Below are positions 12,435 to 21,554 of a DNA stretch of 24,428 nucleotides, one piece after another. The position numbers were made by a program, and so were the translations under genes. Every line of letters begins with the position of its first letter. The first letter of the stretch is position 1. The notes under the pieces were generated by a model. The model saw only the letters and a program-made list of their open reading frames with translations. It did no database searches and was not told the origin of the DNA. Origin of the DNA: a virus; the IMG/VR virus record IMGVR_UViG_3300005577_000083, positions 1 through 24,428 of that record. The stretch is one strand, 5' to 3'.

Positions 12435-15400
12435 CTCGTCGCCCCCGCGGCAATCTCGAGTGCTATCTGCAGGGCCGACTTACCAGTTTTTGCCGGTTCA
12501 GGATAGGGGGCGACGACGCGTCCCCCATCCTGGCGTGCTACTCGCGGCCCGAAGTCCGATGCGGTCGGTGGCCGTGCGGTGAGGTTTCGGCCTCCTCGCG
12601 CGCGTCCTTGTGCTGGCTTTGCTTTCGCAAGCCATGCTTCGAGGTCTTTCTCAAGTTGTGCTCGAGCGCGATCGAGGTGGGCTCGGGGATTTCGTCCGAG
12701 TGCTTGCTCCAGCCGGTCGAGATAACCTTTCCCATGGGGATCCTTGCTCCAATCGTTGCGCGCCTTGGTGATCTCTGCTTCGTGACCCAGCAGCCGGATA
12801 TCATACGGCAGCTGCTGGGCAACACGATGCAAAGGCCCGCCTTCAGCAATAGCCGATTGTAAACTTTGGTGTGTCTTTACGCCACCCTTATCGACCAGCG
12901 CCCGGATGCCGCGCTCGCCGGCCGCGGTGGTGATCGGCTGATAGCCCTGGATCAGGCCGCTGGGGTCGGCGGCCATCACTTTTTCCCAGAGATCCTGTAG
13001 TTTTTGCGGGTCCTCGAGGTGCTTCGACCCGTGCTCGATGAAGTCGACCGCGAAGCCCTTGGGGTTGGCTGTCACAGGTTTGGCACGATGATGCCAGACC
13101 TCGGTCTGGTTCAGGAGATAGCCCAAGGCATTGGCGGCGATATCGGCGCCCTTGTGGGTCGCCAGTGTCTGGCCGACCGCCGCCGGGTTCTGATCACGCT
13201 GCCACGCGCCCGTGCCATGCACCAGTTTTTGCAACGGGATGCCGGCGAGGTTGCGCGCATGCTCCATCGCCCGTTCGGTGAGGTGGCGCGTCAGGCCAAC
13301 CTTGTCCTCGGGCGACAACGCCGCAAAATGTTGGCCGTACTTCTTCGCCCAGGGCGACCCTTCGCCCGGCGCGACCTCGAACGACAACCGACGCAGATTG
13401 CGCTCGAGCCCGCTTTCGCTGTCCTCCTCGGCATTGCGCGTGAGCTTGGTCATGCCCATCCAGCCCACGGCCTGGGCCTCGGCGGGGGTCCAGTCCTTGC
13501 GCCCCATCCAGCCCACTTCGTTCAGATGCTTGGTGAGCGCGCGTCCCCAGTCGGCCCGGTTTTCGTAGGCGGTGGCCGTTGGTGTGCCTTGCATATCGAC
13601 CTTGAGCTTCTTGAGGGCTCGCTTGTCGTATCCAAGCCGCTCGAGGTGGTTGAGCAATTCTTTGTCGACCATGCCGGTATCGCGGGCGGTGTGGACATCG
13701 ACCACGAAGGGGTCGCCACCTTCCGGGTGATTGCCCATCCATGATCGAACACGCTTTCCTTCAGCCGCGTCCACGAAGTCGCCAATTTTCTGACCCACGC
13801 CTGCAGTGATCGGTTGATCTTGAAGAACGGCACGCGCGGCCTCCGTCGGGTTGGGCATGCCGCCAGCTTTCCAGAGCCGCTTCGGCATACCGCGATTGAT
13901 CTGTTCTTGCTGCATCAACACGTTGTGCATCGCGCCGCCCGGCGAGATGTTCTGCTGCGCTACCAGCCACGCATTACGATGCCGACGCGCGAGATCAGGA
14001 TTGTCGGGGTAGTATTGATTGAACTGGTGGGCGACATCCTTGTACCAGCGCGCCGCCTTGTGGATCTCGTCGGGCGACAGGATGCGCTCATGGCGTTGCT
14101 TCCAATCTTCAAAGTTGATGTCGCCGGTCGCGAAGTCAGGCAGGTGGTTGCTGCCGGGCGGCGCCTTGATGATCGTGCGTGGATTGCCAGGGTTACCGAC
14201 AACCTTGTTCTTGGCCACACGCATCTGGCGCAGGCGCATCCGATTGGCCGCGTCGGCGTCAGGAAACTTCAGGCCGCCGAGATCGGTCGACTGCGGCATC
14301 CCCGTCTGGTCGACCTCGTGCCCGATCTCATCGCCCGGTGGGATCTCACCACCGCTGGCATATTTCGCACCTTTGCTGATCAGCTGATGGGCGCGTGCGT
14401 GCATGTCGGGCGTCCAGGTCGACGGATGGACATGCGACAGCACATGCATGTGGCGCTGCTCTTCACGCGTCAGTTTCGCGACGCCGCCTTCACCGTACGC
14501 GCCGGGCTCGTCGACCGCGCCACCATCGGCATAGACCTCACCCCCTTCGCTGTAGGCCGGCAGGCCCTTCAGAATCGACTCGCGCATCTTGGGCGTGATC
14601 TCGAGCTTATGGACTTTCGGTCCAGAAACCACGTGAGACTTGATCCGGTAGAGGTCATCGCGCTTGCGCTTCCAGTTCGCCGCGTTGCGCTCAGCCCATT
14701 TCAAGGCTTCAGCATGCGTCTCGAAAGGATTGCTCACAGGCTGGTTATCCTCGACATCATGCACGACGTATCGCTTCTGCGTGCCCAGATCGTGCCCGAA
14801 CAGATGCACCTTGGCCTCGGGGTCATGCTTCTTCGCCAGCTTCTCGAGCGCGGCTGGCACGATCTTGTCGTAGAAACCCTTCATCCCTTCGCCACCGACA
14901 TTGAGGTCGAGACCGCTATACTCGCGCTGGAAAGGGCCGTGGCCGGTATTGGTGTGCTGACCGTGATGCTCGCGGATCTTCTGCGCCATCTCCTTGCCGA
15001 CGGCGTCCTCGAGCTTGTCGTGGAAGACGAGATGGGGTGAGTGCCAATCGCCGCCGTGTTCTTTCATCGCGATGTCGTAGGCCTTGTCACCAGGACGATC
15101 GCGCACGTCGAGCGCCTCGAGGCGCTTGGCAAGACTGTACCGCTTCGCCTGTTCCTCGCCGGGTGTGATCAGCAGGTTCTTATGACCGCCCTTCGCGGCT
15201 TCCATCAATGCATGCTTGAGACCGAGATCGACCCACTTCGATGTGTTATCGACGTAAGGACCATGCGGTGTTGTTGGACCCCATGTACGAGCAAACTCTT
15301 GCGCTAGCTCAGGCGTCGTGAAGCTGATCGACCGTCGTCCACTCGGTGTTTCCGCGTAAAAACCTCCGTCATCTTCCACAATCTTAGGCCCGCCAAAACC

Positions 15401-16147
15401 GTGCTTTCGCCCTTCTTGCGCCCAGTCGCTTTGCAACTCCTCGAGATGCAGGTCTTTGCCGAGCTTCATCGCCCCAGGATCGCGGTGCGTGCGATCGGAC
15501 ATGCGTAGATGCAGGATGGGGTTGTTGACGTCGTCCCAGTGGCTCGATCGGTAAGGTGCTTCGGTATTGCTTTCAGCCGCATTGCGTCGCTGTGCTTCGT
15601 CACGCATGCGTCCATACATACCGTGGAGAACTTCCTGTCCCGTGTGTCGATCAACCAATGGAACGTACGGCCCTTGTTGCGGTACGTGATATCGCTTGAC
15701 CATTTTTGGCGAGGGTAGGTGCAGCACCTGCTCGCGATAGTTCTTGCCGCCGGGGATCGTGTAGTCGGCATATTTCGGTCCACCCGATCCACCCTCGTCG
15801 GGATCATAATCGTAGGTATCGTCGCTGAACTCGTGCGTGCCGAGCTTGGGGAGGTTCTGATGGAAATGTTTCCTCAATTCCTGACGCGTGACGCTGGGCC
15901 GGCTGCCGAAGGTTTCGTCGAATTTAGCCTGTTTGATTTCATCGGGCTTGACGCCGCCCTTCAGCAGCATGGCCTTAAACTGAGCTGGCGTGCCCTTCTC
16001 CTGCTTGACGCCGCGCAGCGCCTCTGCGGCGGGCGAATAGAGGCCAAGGTCGGTCAGCTCGCGACGGTTCGGGTCAGGCTCCTTGATGTAGGAGGGCGAC
16101 TGGAGGTTCTGCGACAGCCGCATGGCATCTTCGACGGGATCAGCCAT
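12431..16147 (-). CDS. Large polyvalent virion protein (probably ejected)
   Basis: This is a 1238-residue protein from ATG 16147 (MADPVEDAMRLSQ), overlapping the portal stop by 8 bases. Large polyvalent proteins of podovirus-like phages are packaged, enter the host with DNA and carry several domains. One recognisable domain here has ELQSDW at about residues 237-242, then KHALMEAAKGGHKNLLITPG and EEQAKRY at about 310-340. It ends ITPKMRESILKGLPAYSEGG near 570-590, a module I know from several such proteins without a defined activity. The middle and C-terminal half include DPFVVDVHTARDTGM and WGRALTKHLNEVGWMGRKDW, also phage-type but of unknown role. GG motifs (YSEGGEVYADGG, YASGGE, RARGGRN, RQDGGR) punctuate the linkers. 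No catalytic motif is obvious. Confidence 0.7.
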   Translation of the reverse strand: MADPVEDAMRLSQNLQSPSYIKEPDPNRRELTDLGLYSPAAEALRGVKQEKGTPAQFKAMLLKGGVKPDEIKQAKFDETFGSRPSVTRQELRKHFHQNLPKLGTHEFSDDTYDYDPDEGGSGGPKYADYTIPGGKNYREQVLHLPSPKMVKRYHVPQQGPYVPLVDRHTGQEVLHGMYGRMRDEAQRRNAAESNTEAPYRSSHWDDVNNPILHLRMSDRTHRDPGAMKLGKDLHLEELQSDWAQEGRKHGFGGPKIVEDDGGFYAETPSGRRSISFTTPELAQEFARTWGPTTPHGPYVDNTSKWVDLGLKHALMEAAKGGHKNLLITPGEEQAKRYSLAKRLEALDVRDRPGDKAYDIAMKEHGGDWHSPHLVFHDKLEDAVGKEMAQKIREHHGQHTNTGHGPFQREYSGLDLNVGGEGMKGFYDKIVPAALEKLAKKHDPEAKVHLFGHDLGTQKRYVVHDVEDNQPVSNPFETHAEALKWAERNAANWKRKRDDLYRIKSHVVSGPKVHKLEITPKMRESILKGLPAYSEGGEVYADGGAVDEPGAYGEGGVAKLTREEQRHMHVLSHVHPSTWTPDMHARAHQLISKGAKYASGGEIPPGDEIGHEVDQTGMPQSTDLGGLKFPDADAANRMRLRQMRVAKNKVVGNPGNPRTIIKAPPGSNHLPDFATGDINFEDWKQRHERILSPDEIHKAARWYKDVAHQFNQYYPDNPDLARRHRNAWLVAQQNISPGGAMHNVLMQQEQINRGMPKRLWKAGGMPNPTEAARAVLQDQPITAGVGQKIGDFVDAAEGKRVRSWMGNHPEGGDPFVVDVHTARDTGMVDKELLNHLERLGYDKRALKKLKVDMQGTPTATAYENRADWGRALTKHLNEVGWMGRKDWTPAEAQAVGWMGMTKLTRNAEEDSESGLERNLRRLSFEVAPGEGSPWAKKYGQHFAALSPEDKVGLTRHLTERAMEHARNLAGIPLQKLVHGTGAWQRDQNPAAVGQTLATHKGADIAANALGYLLNQTEVWHHRAKPVTANPKGFAVDFIEHGSKHLEDPQKLQDLWEKVMAADPSGLIQGYQPITTAAGERGIRALVDKGGVKTHQSLQSAIAEGGPLHRVAQQLPYDIRLLGHEAEITKARNDWSKDPHGKGYLDRLEQALGRNPRAHLDRARAQLEKDLEAWLAKAKPAQGRARGGRNLTARPPTASDFGPRVARQDGGRVVAPYPEPAKTGKSALQIALEIAAGATR

Positions 16148-18500
16148 TGGGGAGATCCGCGGCACCCAGGCCTCGCTTCATTTTCTCCTCCTTCTCTTGG
16201 CGCTGCACGTCGGCCAGGGCCGGCGTGATCAGGGGCGCCACGAGATGCGCGCTCTCGGGATGCACGGCGAGGTTTTGCGCGGCATCGATCAAGTTCATCT
16301 TCTCGGCCGTGATGCCCTTGGCGATCTCGTTGTCGACCTTCCGGCTCTCGAGTGCGGCATCCATCTTGGTCTTCACGATCTTGACCTTGTTGTCGACATC
16401 GCTGTTCTGCTGCTCGAGGTTGAGCTTGGCCTGACCCAGGCCCTGGTCGAGCTGGGCCTTTGACATCGCCGCCTGAGCCTTCATCTTGTTGGCATCGACA
16501 GCCCCCTGCTTGATCTTCAGCTCCTCCATCGCCTGCATCATCTCGGGCGTCGGCTGGTTTGCCTGATCGTCAGGCTTCATAAACTCCTGCGGGTTGCCCC
16601 AGCCCAAGGTGCGGAGAGCCAGCTCATGCAGAGCCTTCATGTCGTAGAGCTGCGGCGCGCCCTGCGCCAGGAGGAACAGCGCGCCCACCTTCGCAATCCG
16701 CTGGACCTGCGAAGCCGTGTTCGGGTCCGCCTGGGGTACAAGGTAGAAATTCTCGAGCGCGTCTGTGAAGGTCTTCTGGTCCCAGGGGAGAGCGGGCCGT
16801 TTGTTGGTCTCCCAGAAGCTCTCGGGGTGCTCGCGGAAGACCTGGGCCAGGAGCTGAAACTCGCGCGCTTGGCTGGCGTGCAGCCGCTTATGGACGCTGT
16901 TCAGGATCTTCTGCGCCTGCTCGATCAGGGCCAGCGTGGTCCCGACCGGGGCATTCTGCTTGCCCTCACCTACCTGCTGCTCGGCTGTCATGCCGACGCG
17001 CTGGGTTGTCTCGACGATATTTTTCGCCAGCTCCATCAGCGCCGGCAGGCCCTCGGTTTTGTAGGGCAGCGGCATGACGGCATCGCGCATCGGCATGCCC
17101 GCCGTGTCGATCTCGGCGCCGCCGCCCGGCGGGATCCTGAAGATGTTGGTGTTCTGTCGGCCGCCGCCCTTGGCGTAGAGGAAACCGGGGAAGCTCGCGA
17201 ACATGCCGGCGTCGAGCATCTCGCGCCACGCCGCAGTCACGGCGATCGTGGCATTGGCCAGGATGTGCAGCAGGCCGATGCCATAGAAGCCCATGCCGGG
17301 CACGAAGGTGTACTCGATGAAGACGTCCCGTCGCTGTGGGAGCTTGCCTGCCGCCGGCTTGCTGTAGTTGCGCCGGATCGACAGCATCTTCTTCGAGCTG
17401 ACATCGATCGTCACGACATAGGGCACCGGCAGGCCTGACTCCTTGCCCTTCCAGCGGTGCTCGAGGCCTTTGACGTCGATGTCGGTGTAGCATTCGTAGA
17501 TCTCGCGATCGCGGTCCTGCGCACGCGTGGTCTGGGTGTCGATGCCCTCGACATCGCGCTTCTTGCGCCGGATTGCATTCTCGACTGGCTCCTGCGGATC
17601 GCCGAGATCGACATCGTCGTAGATGCCGAGGATCTGCATGCGTCGCACGGTCGACTGTGTCAGCATCGATCGGTGCGTGATGCGCTTGGCGTCATCGAGC
17701 GTGATCGCGGCATTGTTCACGATCAGATCATCGGCATCGACCGATAGGGAGCACGGCCGGTTCAGCAGCGGATCGTAGTAGACTTTCTTGAAGGTCGTCC
17801 CGCCGAAGCCCAGGAACAGCAGCATGCGGTCGGTGTCGGCATAGTAGTTCTTGTCGGTGACGGTGAGGAAATGATTGAAGTCTTTCTCGAGCGCATGCGC
17901 CAGCTCATCCTCAGCTTTGGGCGTGTTGTTGTTGTCGTCTCGGATCTTGACCGGCCCATCAGTCGGCAGCAGTTCGCTGCGTGCGTTGGCCTGGAACCGC
18001 AGCACGGCTTCAAGAAGCAGTGGATGCCGGATGGTCGACTGGCTCTGAACGGAAAGGCCGTCGGGCGAGCCCCCAACGTCGTCTGGGTTCTCCAGTGTCA
18101 GCCCGAGCAGGTCGATGCCTGTCTCGCGAGTAGTAATCCAGTCCTGGCGGGATGCCAGATCATCCTGAACGCCGCGCAGGATGTCGTCGACAATTCGGTT
18201 CTTCTCGATGTCTTCGATTTTGTCGACAAGGTTGGTGAACCAGCCATGCGGGCTGTCGTCTTCGGCCGAACGCAGGGGTCGGTCATCGGTCGAGATCGTG
18301 ATCGACCCATCCGAGTGCTCGATGCTCACCACATTGCCGCGCTCGTCGAGGATTTCGTTATCGTCCGAGGCGTTCAGCGGGACGTCGTCTTCATCGTCGT
18401 CGATCTGGCTGTTGATCCGCTCGACAAAACGCTGGGCGCTGGGTGAGATCTTGAGGCGGACGCCGGCAGGCTTGAGACCATAAGCGGAGGAGGCAGCCAT
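16140..18500 (-). CDS. Portal protein
   Basis: This is a 786-residue protein starting at ATG 18500. It shares one base with the stop of the previous small gene (TGATG). The portal forms the dodecameric ring at the packaging vertex, through which the terminase pumps DNA. Supporting features are its position after the large terminase gene, its length near the P22-type portal (about 725 residues), and its sequence. An N-terminal charged arm is followed by wing/stem-like segments (LLFLGFGGTTFKKVYYDP, DVFIEYTFVPGMGFYGIG, LLHILANATIAVTAAWREML). A long helical stretch with LIEQAQKILNSVHKRLHASQ leads to a C-terminal coiled coil (KAQLDQGLGQAKLNLEQQNS) that may form a barrel. No unusual truncation is seen. 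Confidence 0.85.
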   Translation of the reverse strand: MAASSAYGLKPAGVRLKISPSAQRFVERINSQIDDDEDDVPLNASDDNEILDERGNVVSIEHSDGSITISTDDRPLRSAEDDSPHGWFTNLVDKIEDIEKNRIVDDILRGVQDDLASRQDWITTRETGIDLLGLTLENPDDVGGSPDGLSVQSQSTIRHPLLLEAVLRFQANARSELLPTDGPVKIRDDNNNTPKAEDELAHALEKDFNHFLTVTDKNYYADTDRMLLFLGFGGTTFKKVYYDPLLNRPCSLSVDADDLIVNNAAITLDDAKRITHRSMLTQSTVRRMQILGIYDDVDLGDPQEPVENAIRRKKRDVEGIDTQTTRAQDRDREIYECYTDIDVKGLEHRWKGKESGLPVPYVVTIDVSSKKMLSIRRNYSKPAAGKLPQRRDVFIEYTFVPGMGFYGIGLLHILANATIAVTAAWREMLDAGMFASFPGFLYAKGGGRQNTNIFRIPPGGGAEIDTAGMPMRDAVMPLPYKTEGLPALMELAKNIVETTQRVGMTAEQQVGEGKQNAPVGTTLALIEQAQKILNSVHKRLHASQAREFQLLAQVFREHPESFWETNKRPALPWDQKTFTDALENFYLVPQADPNTASQVQRIAKVGALFLLAQGAPQLYDMKALHELALRTLGWGNPQEFMKPDDQANQPTPEMMQAMEELKIKQGAVDANKMKAQAAMSKAQLDQGLGQAKLNLEQQNSDVDNKVKIVKTKMDAALESRKVDNEIAKGITAEKMNLIDAAQNLAVHPESAHLVAPLITPALADVQRQEKEEKMKRGLGAADLPNG

Positions 18501-18751
18501 CAATGCACCTGTTGAAGAATAGGCTTCAAGGTGCCGAGCTTGTCCTCCTCGACAAAGCGTCGGATCCCTTCGTGGGCGGCCAATGTATCAGACGGGGCTT
18601 CGATGAAATAGACCCGGCGGGCCTGGAAATGCCAGAACGGCGCAGTGCGCACGATCACCTGCCATTGCCAGCTGCCGCCGCCGATCTGCCGGTCCTGACG
18701 ATCGACCACGCACATGCAGGGAATGTCCTGCTTGAGAAAATCATGCGTCAT
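18500..18751 (-). CDS. Small protein between terminase and portal, unknown
   Basis: This is an 83-residue protein from ATG 18751 (MTHDFLKQDIPCMCVVDRQD), overlapping the terminase stop as ATGA. An upstream in-frame ATG at 18931 lies well inside terminase and is rejected. The sequence has a CMC motif and beta-like segments (SWQWQVIVRTAPFWHFQARR), then a helix (TLAAHEGIRRFVEEDKLG). Tight coupling to terminase and portal on both sides suggests a packaging or head-completion accessory role, but I recognise no family. Confidence 0.7.
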   Translation of the reverse strand: MTHDFLKQDIPCMCVVDRQDRQIGGGSWQWQVIVRTAPFWHFQARRVYFIEAPSDTLAAHEGIRRFVEEDKLGTLKPILQQVH

Positions 18752-20502
18752 GCGCGGGCCCCCGGATAAAGCGGCTTGGGCCGACGCACGTTCTCGTAAC
18801 GCATCGACCGCTGGATATCGTCGCGGATCTCGGGCGGGCGCGAGAGCAAACCGAGCTGGCGCAAATGGCGCAGCGCTTGACTGGTGGTGTCGACCAGATC
18901 GTCGTGCTGCCCGTTGGGGAACGTGCCACATTGACCCATCACTGCTTCGGCCCAGGGGCGCTCCGGCGCAAACACCATGCCCTCTTCAAAAAGATGCTGA
19001 ACCGAATACAGGCGCGCCACCTTGTCGTTCCCGTGCCCTCCGCGCGAGGCTCCCACATTGTTGAGCTGTGTCGTGAAGCGCGCGTTGCCAAACAGCCGGT
19101 GGATTTCCTGTGCTACCGAGTGGCCTGTGGCTTTCGCCTCGATCAGGAGCTTGTCGACACGATACTGCGTGCAGAGCTGTTCGACCTTTACCACGAGAGG
19201 ATGCAGCTCAAGATAGTCGGTCCAGGAGTAGAGCAGCATGACCTTGGGGATGGTCTTCGGCTGCATCAGCTCAAGCAGCTCGGCCTCGTTGCCATAGACC
19301 TGAATGACGTTGCCTTCACGGCGGATCCGACGCGTCGGCAGATTGAGATCGGTCGCTTGGTTGAAGATGCCCCAGATGGTCAATGCCGATGGATCATTGA
19401 TCGTCTTCTCGGTGTACGCCGTATCGAGCGACGCCAGAATGTAGCTCATCGGTGGGAACTCGAGCGTTTCCGTCGGCCGTCCACGCTCGTCGAACTGCTC
19501 ACCGCCGGGCGGCCAGACCTGCCACCAATCGCGCTGGATGATGCCGCCGCCCTTGGGCTCGGGGCGCTGCTGCAGCTGGCCCGCGATCCGCCACTTGGTT
19601 CGAAGACGCGTCTTGAGGTCCTCTACCGCGCGCCGATTGAAGCGCTGCGGCCAGAGCAACTCGTTCTCCTTGGTCCGGGGATCCCGCCAGCCGATTGAGG
19701 TGGTAGCGCAGCGTGCCTTCTCGAACTCCATCGGCAGGACGAGATGCTCCCATTCCTGCTTCTTGTCGTTCTCGAGGATGTGACCGGAGAGATCCTGCTC
19801 ACCCAGCCGCTGCTGGATGACGATGATGGCGCCGGTCGACGGATCGTTGAGACGGGTTGCCATCGCACCGTCCCACCATTCCTCGTTGGTGGTCTGGATC
19901 ACCACGTCGGACAGCGCCTCGCGGGCGTTGTTGGGATCGTCGACGATGATGATGTTGCCGCCCTCGCCGGTCACCGCCGCATCGACTGAGGTGATCAGGC
20001 TCTCGCCGCCCTTGGTATTGGAGAAGCGGATCTTCATATCCTGGTCGACCGCGATTTGGAAGCGGTCGCCGAACAGGCGCTGGTACCATGTGCCCTTGAT
20101 CAGGCGGCGGCGCTTGACGCTGTCGCGCAGCGCCAGGGAGTGGGCGTAAGATGCGTGGAGGATGGGAACGCCCGGACCCGAGGTCGGCGACAGATGCGAC
20201 TGCGCCCACACCCAGGCCGGGAACGCGACGGAGCAGATCGACGACTTCGAGCAGCGCGGCGGGATGTTGATCAGGAGCCGCCGGATCTCGCCATCAGCCA
20301 CCGCCTCGAGATGCTCACACAAGGCATCGACCACCCAACCATCGGTGAACGGCGCCGGATCGATGAACCTCCAGGCCTTCTTCAGGAAGAAATGCAGGTC
20401 CTCTTCACAGTCGCAGCGATCCAGCTCGAGCAGCTGGGACAGGCGATTGACCCGCTTGCCGTCGACGATGACGTACTCGTTCACATAGGCGCCATCTGGC
20501 AC
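18748..20502 (-). CDS. terL: Terminase large subunit
   Basis: This 584-residue protein is the packaging ATPase/nuclease motor. The N-terminal ATPase has a P-loop-like NIPPRCSKSS at about residues 79-88, corresponding to the PPRHGKS motif of this family with the glycine replaced. Walker B is IIIVDDPN at about 184-191, followed by the coupling region (AIIVIQQRLGEQDLSG). The linker PEPKGGGIIQRDWWQVW is characteristic. The nuclease domain begins with LASLDTAYTEK (Asp360) and continues with LLIEAKATGHSVAQEI. It ends with the acidic pair in FPNGQHDDLVDTTSQAL, close to the end of the protein, as is normal. Start is GTG 20502, preceded by only a weak G-rich site. A strong terminator lies just upstream. 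No small terminase was recognised with confidence. Confidence 0.9.
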   Translation of the reverse strand: MPDGAYVNEYVIVDGKRVNRLSQLLELDRCDCEEDLHFFLKKAWRFIDPAPFTDGWVVDALCEHLEAVADGEIRRLLINIPPRCSKSSICSVAFPAWVWAQSHLSPTSGPGVPILHASYAHSLALRDSVKRRRLIKGTWYQRLFGDRFQIAVDQDMKIRFSNTKGGESLITSVDAAVTGEGGNIIIVDDPNNAREALSDVVIQTTNEEWWDGAMATRLNDPSTGAIIVIQQRLGEQDLSGHILENDKKQEWEHLVLPMEFEKARCATTSIGWRDPRTKENELLWPQRFNRRAVEDLKTRLRTKWRIAGQLQQRPEPKGGGIIQRDWWQVWPPGGEQFDERGRPTETLEFPPMSYILASLDTAYTEKTINDPSALTIWGIFNQATDLNLPTRRIRREGNVIQVYGNEAELLELMQPKTIPKVMLLYSWTDYLELHPLVVKVEQLCTQYRVDKLLIEAKATGHSVAQEIHRLFGNARFTTQLNNVGASRGGHGNDKVARLYSVQHLFEEGMVFAPERPWAEAVMGQCGTFPNGQHDDLVDTTSQALRHLRQLGLLSRPPEIRDDIQRSMRYENVRRPKPLYPGARA

Positions 20503-20533
20503 CGGCCGCCCCCGCGGTTGATCGGGCGGACCA

Positions 20534-20563
20534 TAAAAAGAGCCGGTCGCTTGCGCAACCGGC
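20534..20563 (-). terminator. Strong rho-independent terminator before terminase
   Basis: On the minus strand, GCCGGTTGC and GCGACCGGC pair over 9 bp (one G-U) around a GCAA tetraloop and are followed by TCTTTTTA. It should end transcripts from the upstream small-gene cluster and lies 32 bases before the terminase GTG. Some read-through, or a promoter overlapping it, is needed to express terminase. I do not see a convincing promoter in 20503-20729. Confidence 0.75.
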
Positions 20564-20689
20564 CTGAAGGATGGGGAGATACCCTCGTCGCTGAATGCAC
20601 ACAGCGAAGAGAACGCGGTCAGTGTAGCCGACTGCGGTTCGGAGCGCTATGCCGCAATCGACCACTGTACCCGCGTAGAGCCTTGAGTC

Positions 20690-20713
20690 TTACTAGCGGA
20701 GCGTCCCTAGTAA
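20690..20713. repeat. Inverted repeat in the gene-free 20503-20729 stretch
   Basis: TTACTAG and CTAGTAA are 7-bp perfect inverted arms, and a short GGA/TCC pair inside them may extend the stem. The element lies just after the stop of the 20730 gene. It could be an operator, a stabilising 3' hairpin or a minor terminator without a U run. The rest of 20503-20729 holds only the terminator at 20534-20563. Confidence 0.45.
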
Positions 20714-20729
20714 AGCTTCACGCGAGCCG

Positions 20730-21098
20730 TCAGTTGAGACGGGAGATGATCTTCGGCCCCATGTGCGGGGCCTGCCCCTTGATGCGCATGCCGATTTTGA
20801 TCAGCCCGGTCGGGTCGTCGATGATCCTGATGTCGCCCTGCTGGACGGCCTGGACCTCGACCGGCGAGAGCGTGATCACGTCGAGCGTGCCGAATTTGCG
20901 TACGATTGCCGCCATCAAGAGCCGCATCGTGGCGATGGTGCGCGCCTGATCAGCTTCCCGTTGAGACGGCGGGGTTGCCTTCGCTGGTGCCGGGCTCGGG
21001 GACGGTCTGAGAGTTGACGGGGCTGGATCCAGCGTCGTCACTTCCCTCGGGCTCACCTTGCGGGTTTTCTTGTGTGGTCGACGAGGCATAGGAACCAT
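20730..21098 (-). CDS. Small basic protein, start uncertain
   Basis: The C-terminal part (TMRLLMAAIVRKFGTLDVIT, then SPVEVQAVQQGDIRIIDDP and GMRIKGQAPHMGP) looks like a folded domain with helix then strands. The N-terminal part is Pro/Ser-rich and basic (MPRRPHKKTRKVSPRE). The open frame reaches back to 21197, but that portion overlaps the neighbouring gene by about 250 bases. I place the start at ATG 21098, although 21089 or a GTG further in is possible, and there is no good ribosome site to decide. Function is unknown. Confidence 0.5.
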   Translation of the reverse strand: MVPMPRRPHKKTRKVSPREVTTLDPAPSTLRPSPSPAPAKATPPSQREADQARTIATMRLLMAAIVRKFGTLDVITLSPVEVQAVQQGDIRIIDDPTGLIKIGMRIKGQAPHMGPKIISRLN

Positions 21099-21333
21099 CG
21101 GACGGAGGGGTTGACGAGCTGACAGGATCGATCGGCTGACGTGAGGCGCGCGCCTTCTCGGCGTGCTCGTGCAGCTCATCGCTGTCGATATCGCCATTGC
21201 CCGACATCATGCATTCGGCGGCATCCATCACGGTGCGCATGGCAAGCCCTGGCTCGAGCTGATGCGGCGCTTGGCTTTCCATCCAGGCTTTGGCGTGCTG
21301 GCTCACGATCGCGATGGCTTGAGAAAGTTTCAT
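20950..21333 (-). CDS. Small acidic protein with disordered tail, unknown
   Basis: This is a 127-residue protein from ATG 21333 (MKLSQAIAIVSQHAKAWMES), with GAGGAG 7 nt upstream and a 4-base overlap with the previous gene. The first 60 residues look helical (KAWMESQAPHQLEPGLAMRT). The second half is Ser/Pro/Glu-rich and disordered (PEGSDDAGSSPVNSQTVPEP). The long overlap with the next gene is in this low-complexity portion. It may be a phage adaptor or regulator. No family was recognised. Confidence 0.6.
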   Translation of the reverse strand: MKLSQAIAIVSQHAKAWMESQAPHQLEPGLAMRTVMDAAECMMSGNGDIDSDELHEHAEKARASRQPIDPVSSSTPPSDGSYASSTTQENPQGEPEGSDDAGSSPVNSQTVPEPGTSEGNPAVSTGS

Positions 21334-21554
21334 GGTGCTGCTCCTCGCTGCTTCAGAGATTGAACATCGCGCTCGAGAGCGTCAAGCCGCTCGCGCACGA
21401 GCTGAAGAAAACCCTTATCGTCCTTCGAGATCTTCCCGCCGTACAGCATCGCCTCGACCGTCGTCAGGCGCGCGTTCAGCAACAGGGCTTCCAGGGCCCA
21501 TACCCGCTTCTCCAAGGGCTCGAGCCTTAGCAAAATACTCTTGCTGTCCTCCAC
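21330..21554 (-). CDS. Small coiled-coil protein
   Basis: This is a 74-residue protein from GTG 21554 (MEDSKSILLRLEPLEKRVWA), with GGAGG about 9 nt upstream. Leucines are spaced in heptads (LEPLEKRVWALEALLLNAR, LVRERLDALERDVQSLKQR), so a dimeric coiled coil is likely. It overlaps the end of the zinc-ribbon gene for about 140 bases in another frame. The phrase LEKRV-x-x-LE also occurs in that zinc-ribbon protein, so the two could interact, or one may have arisen from a local duplication. Confidence 0.6.
   Translation of the reverse strand: MEDSKSILLRLEPLEKRVWALEALLLNARLTTVEAMLYGGKISKDDKGFLQLVRERLDALERDVQSLKQRGAAP

Noticed and set aside
16626-17438. Plus-strand frames opposite the portal and polyvalent genes (also 13814-15040)
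   Set aside because: They are typical GC-rich antisense frames without ribosome sites or domains, opposite well-supported genes.
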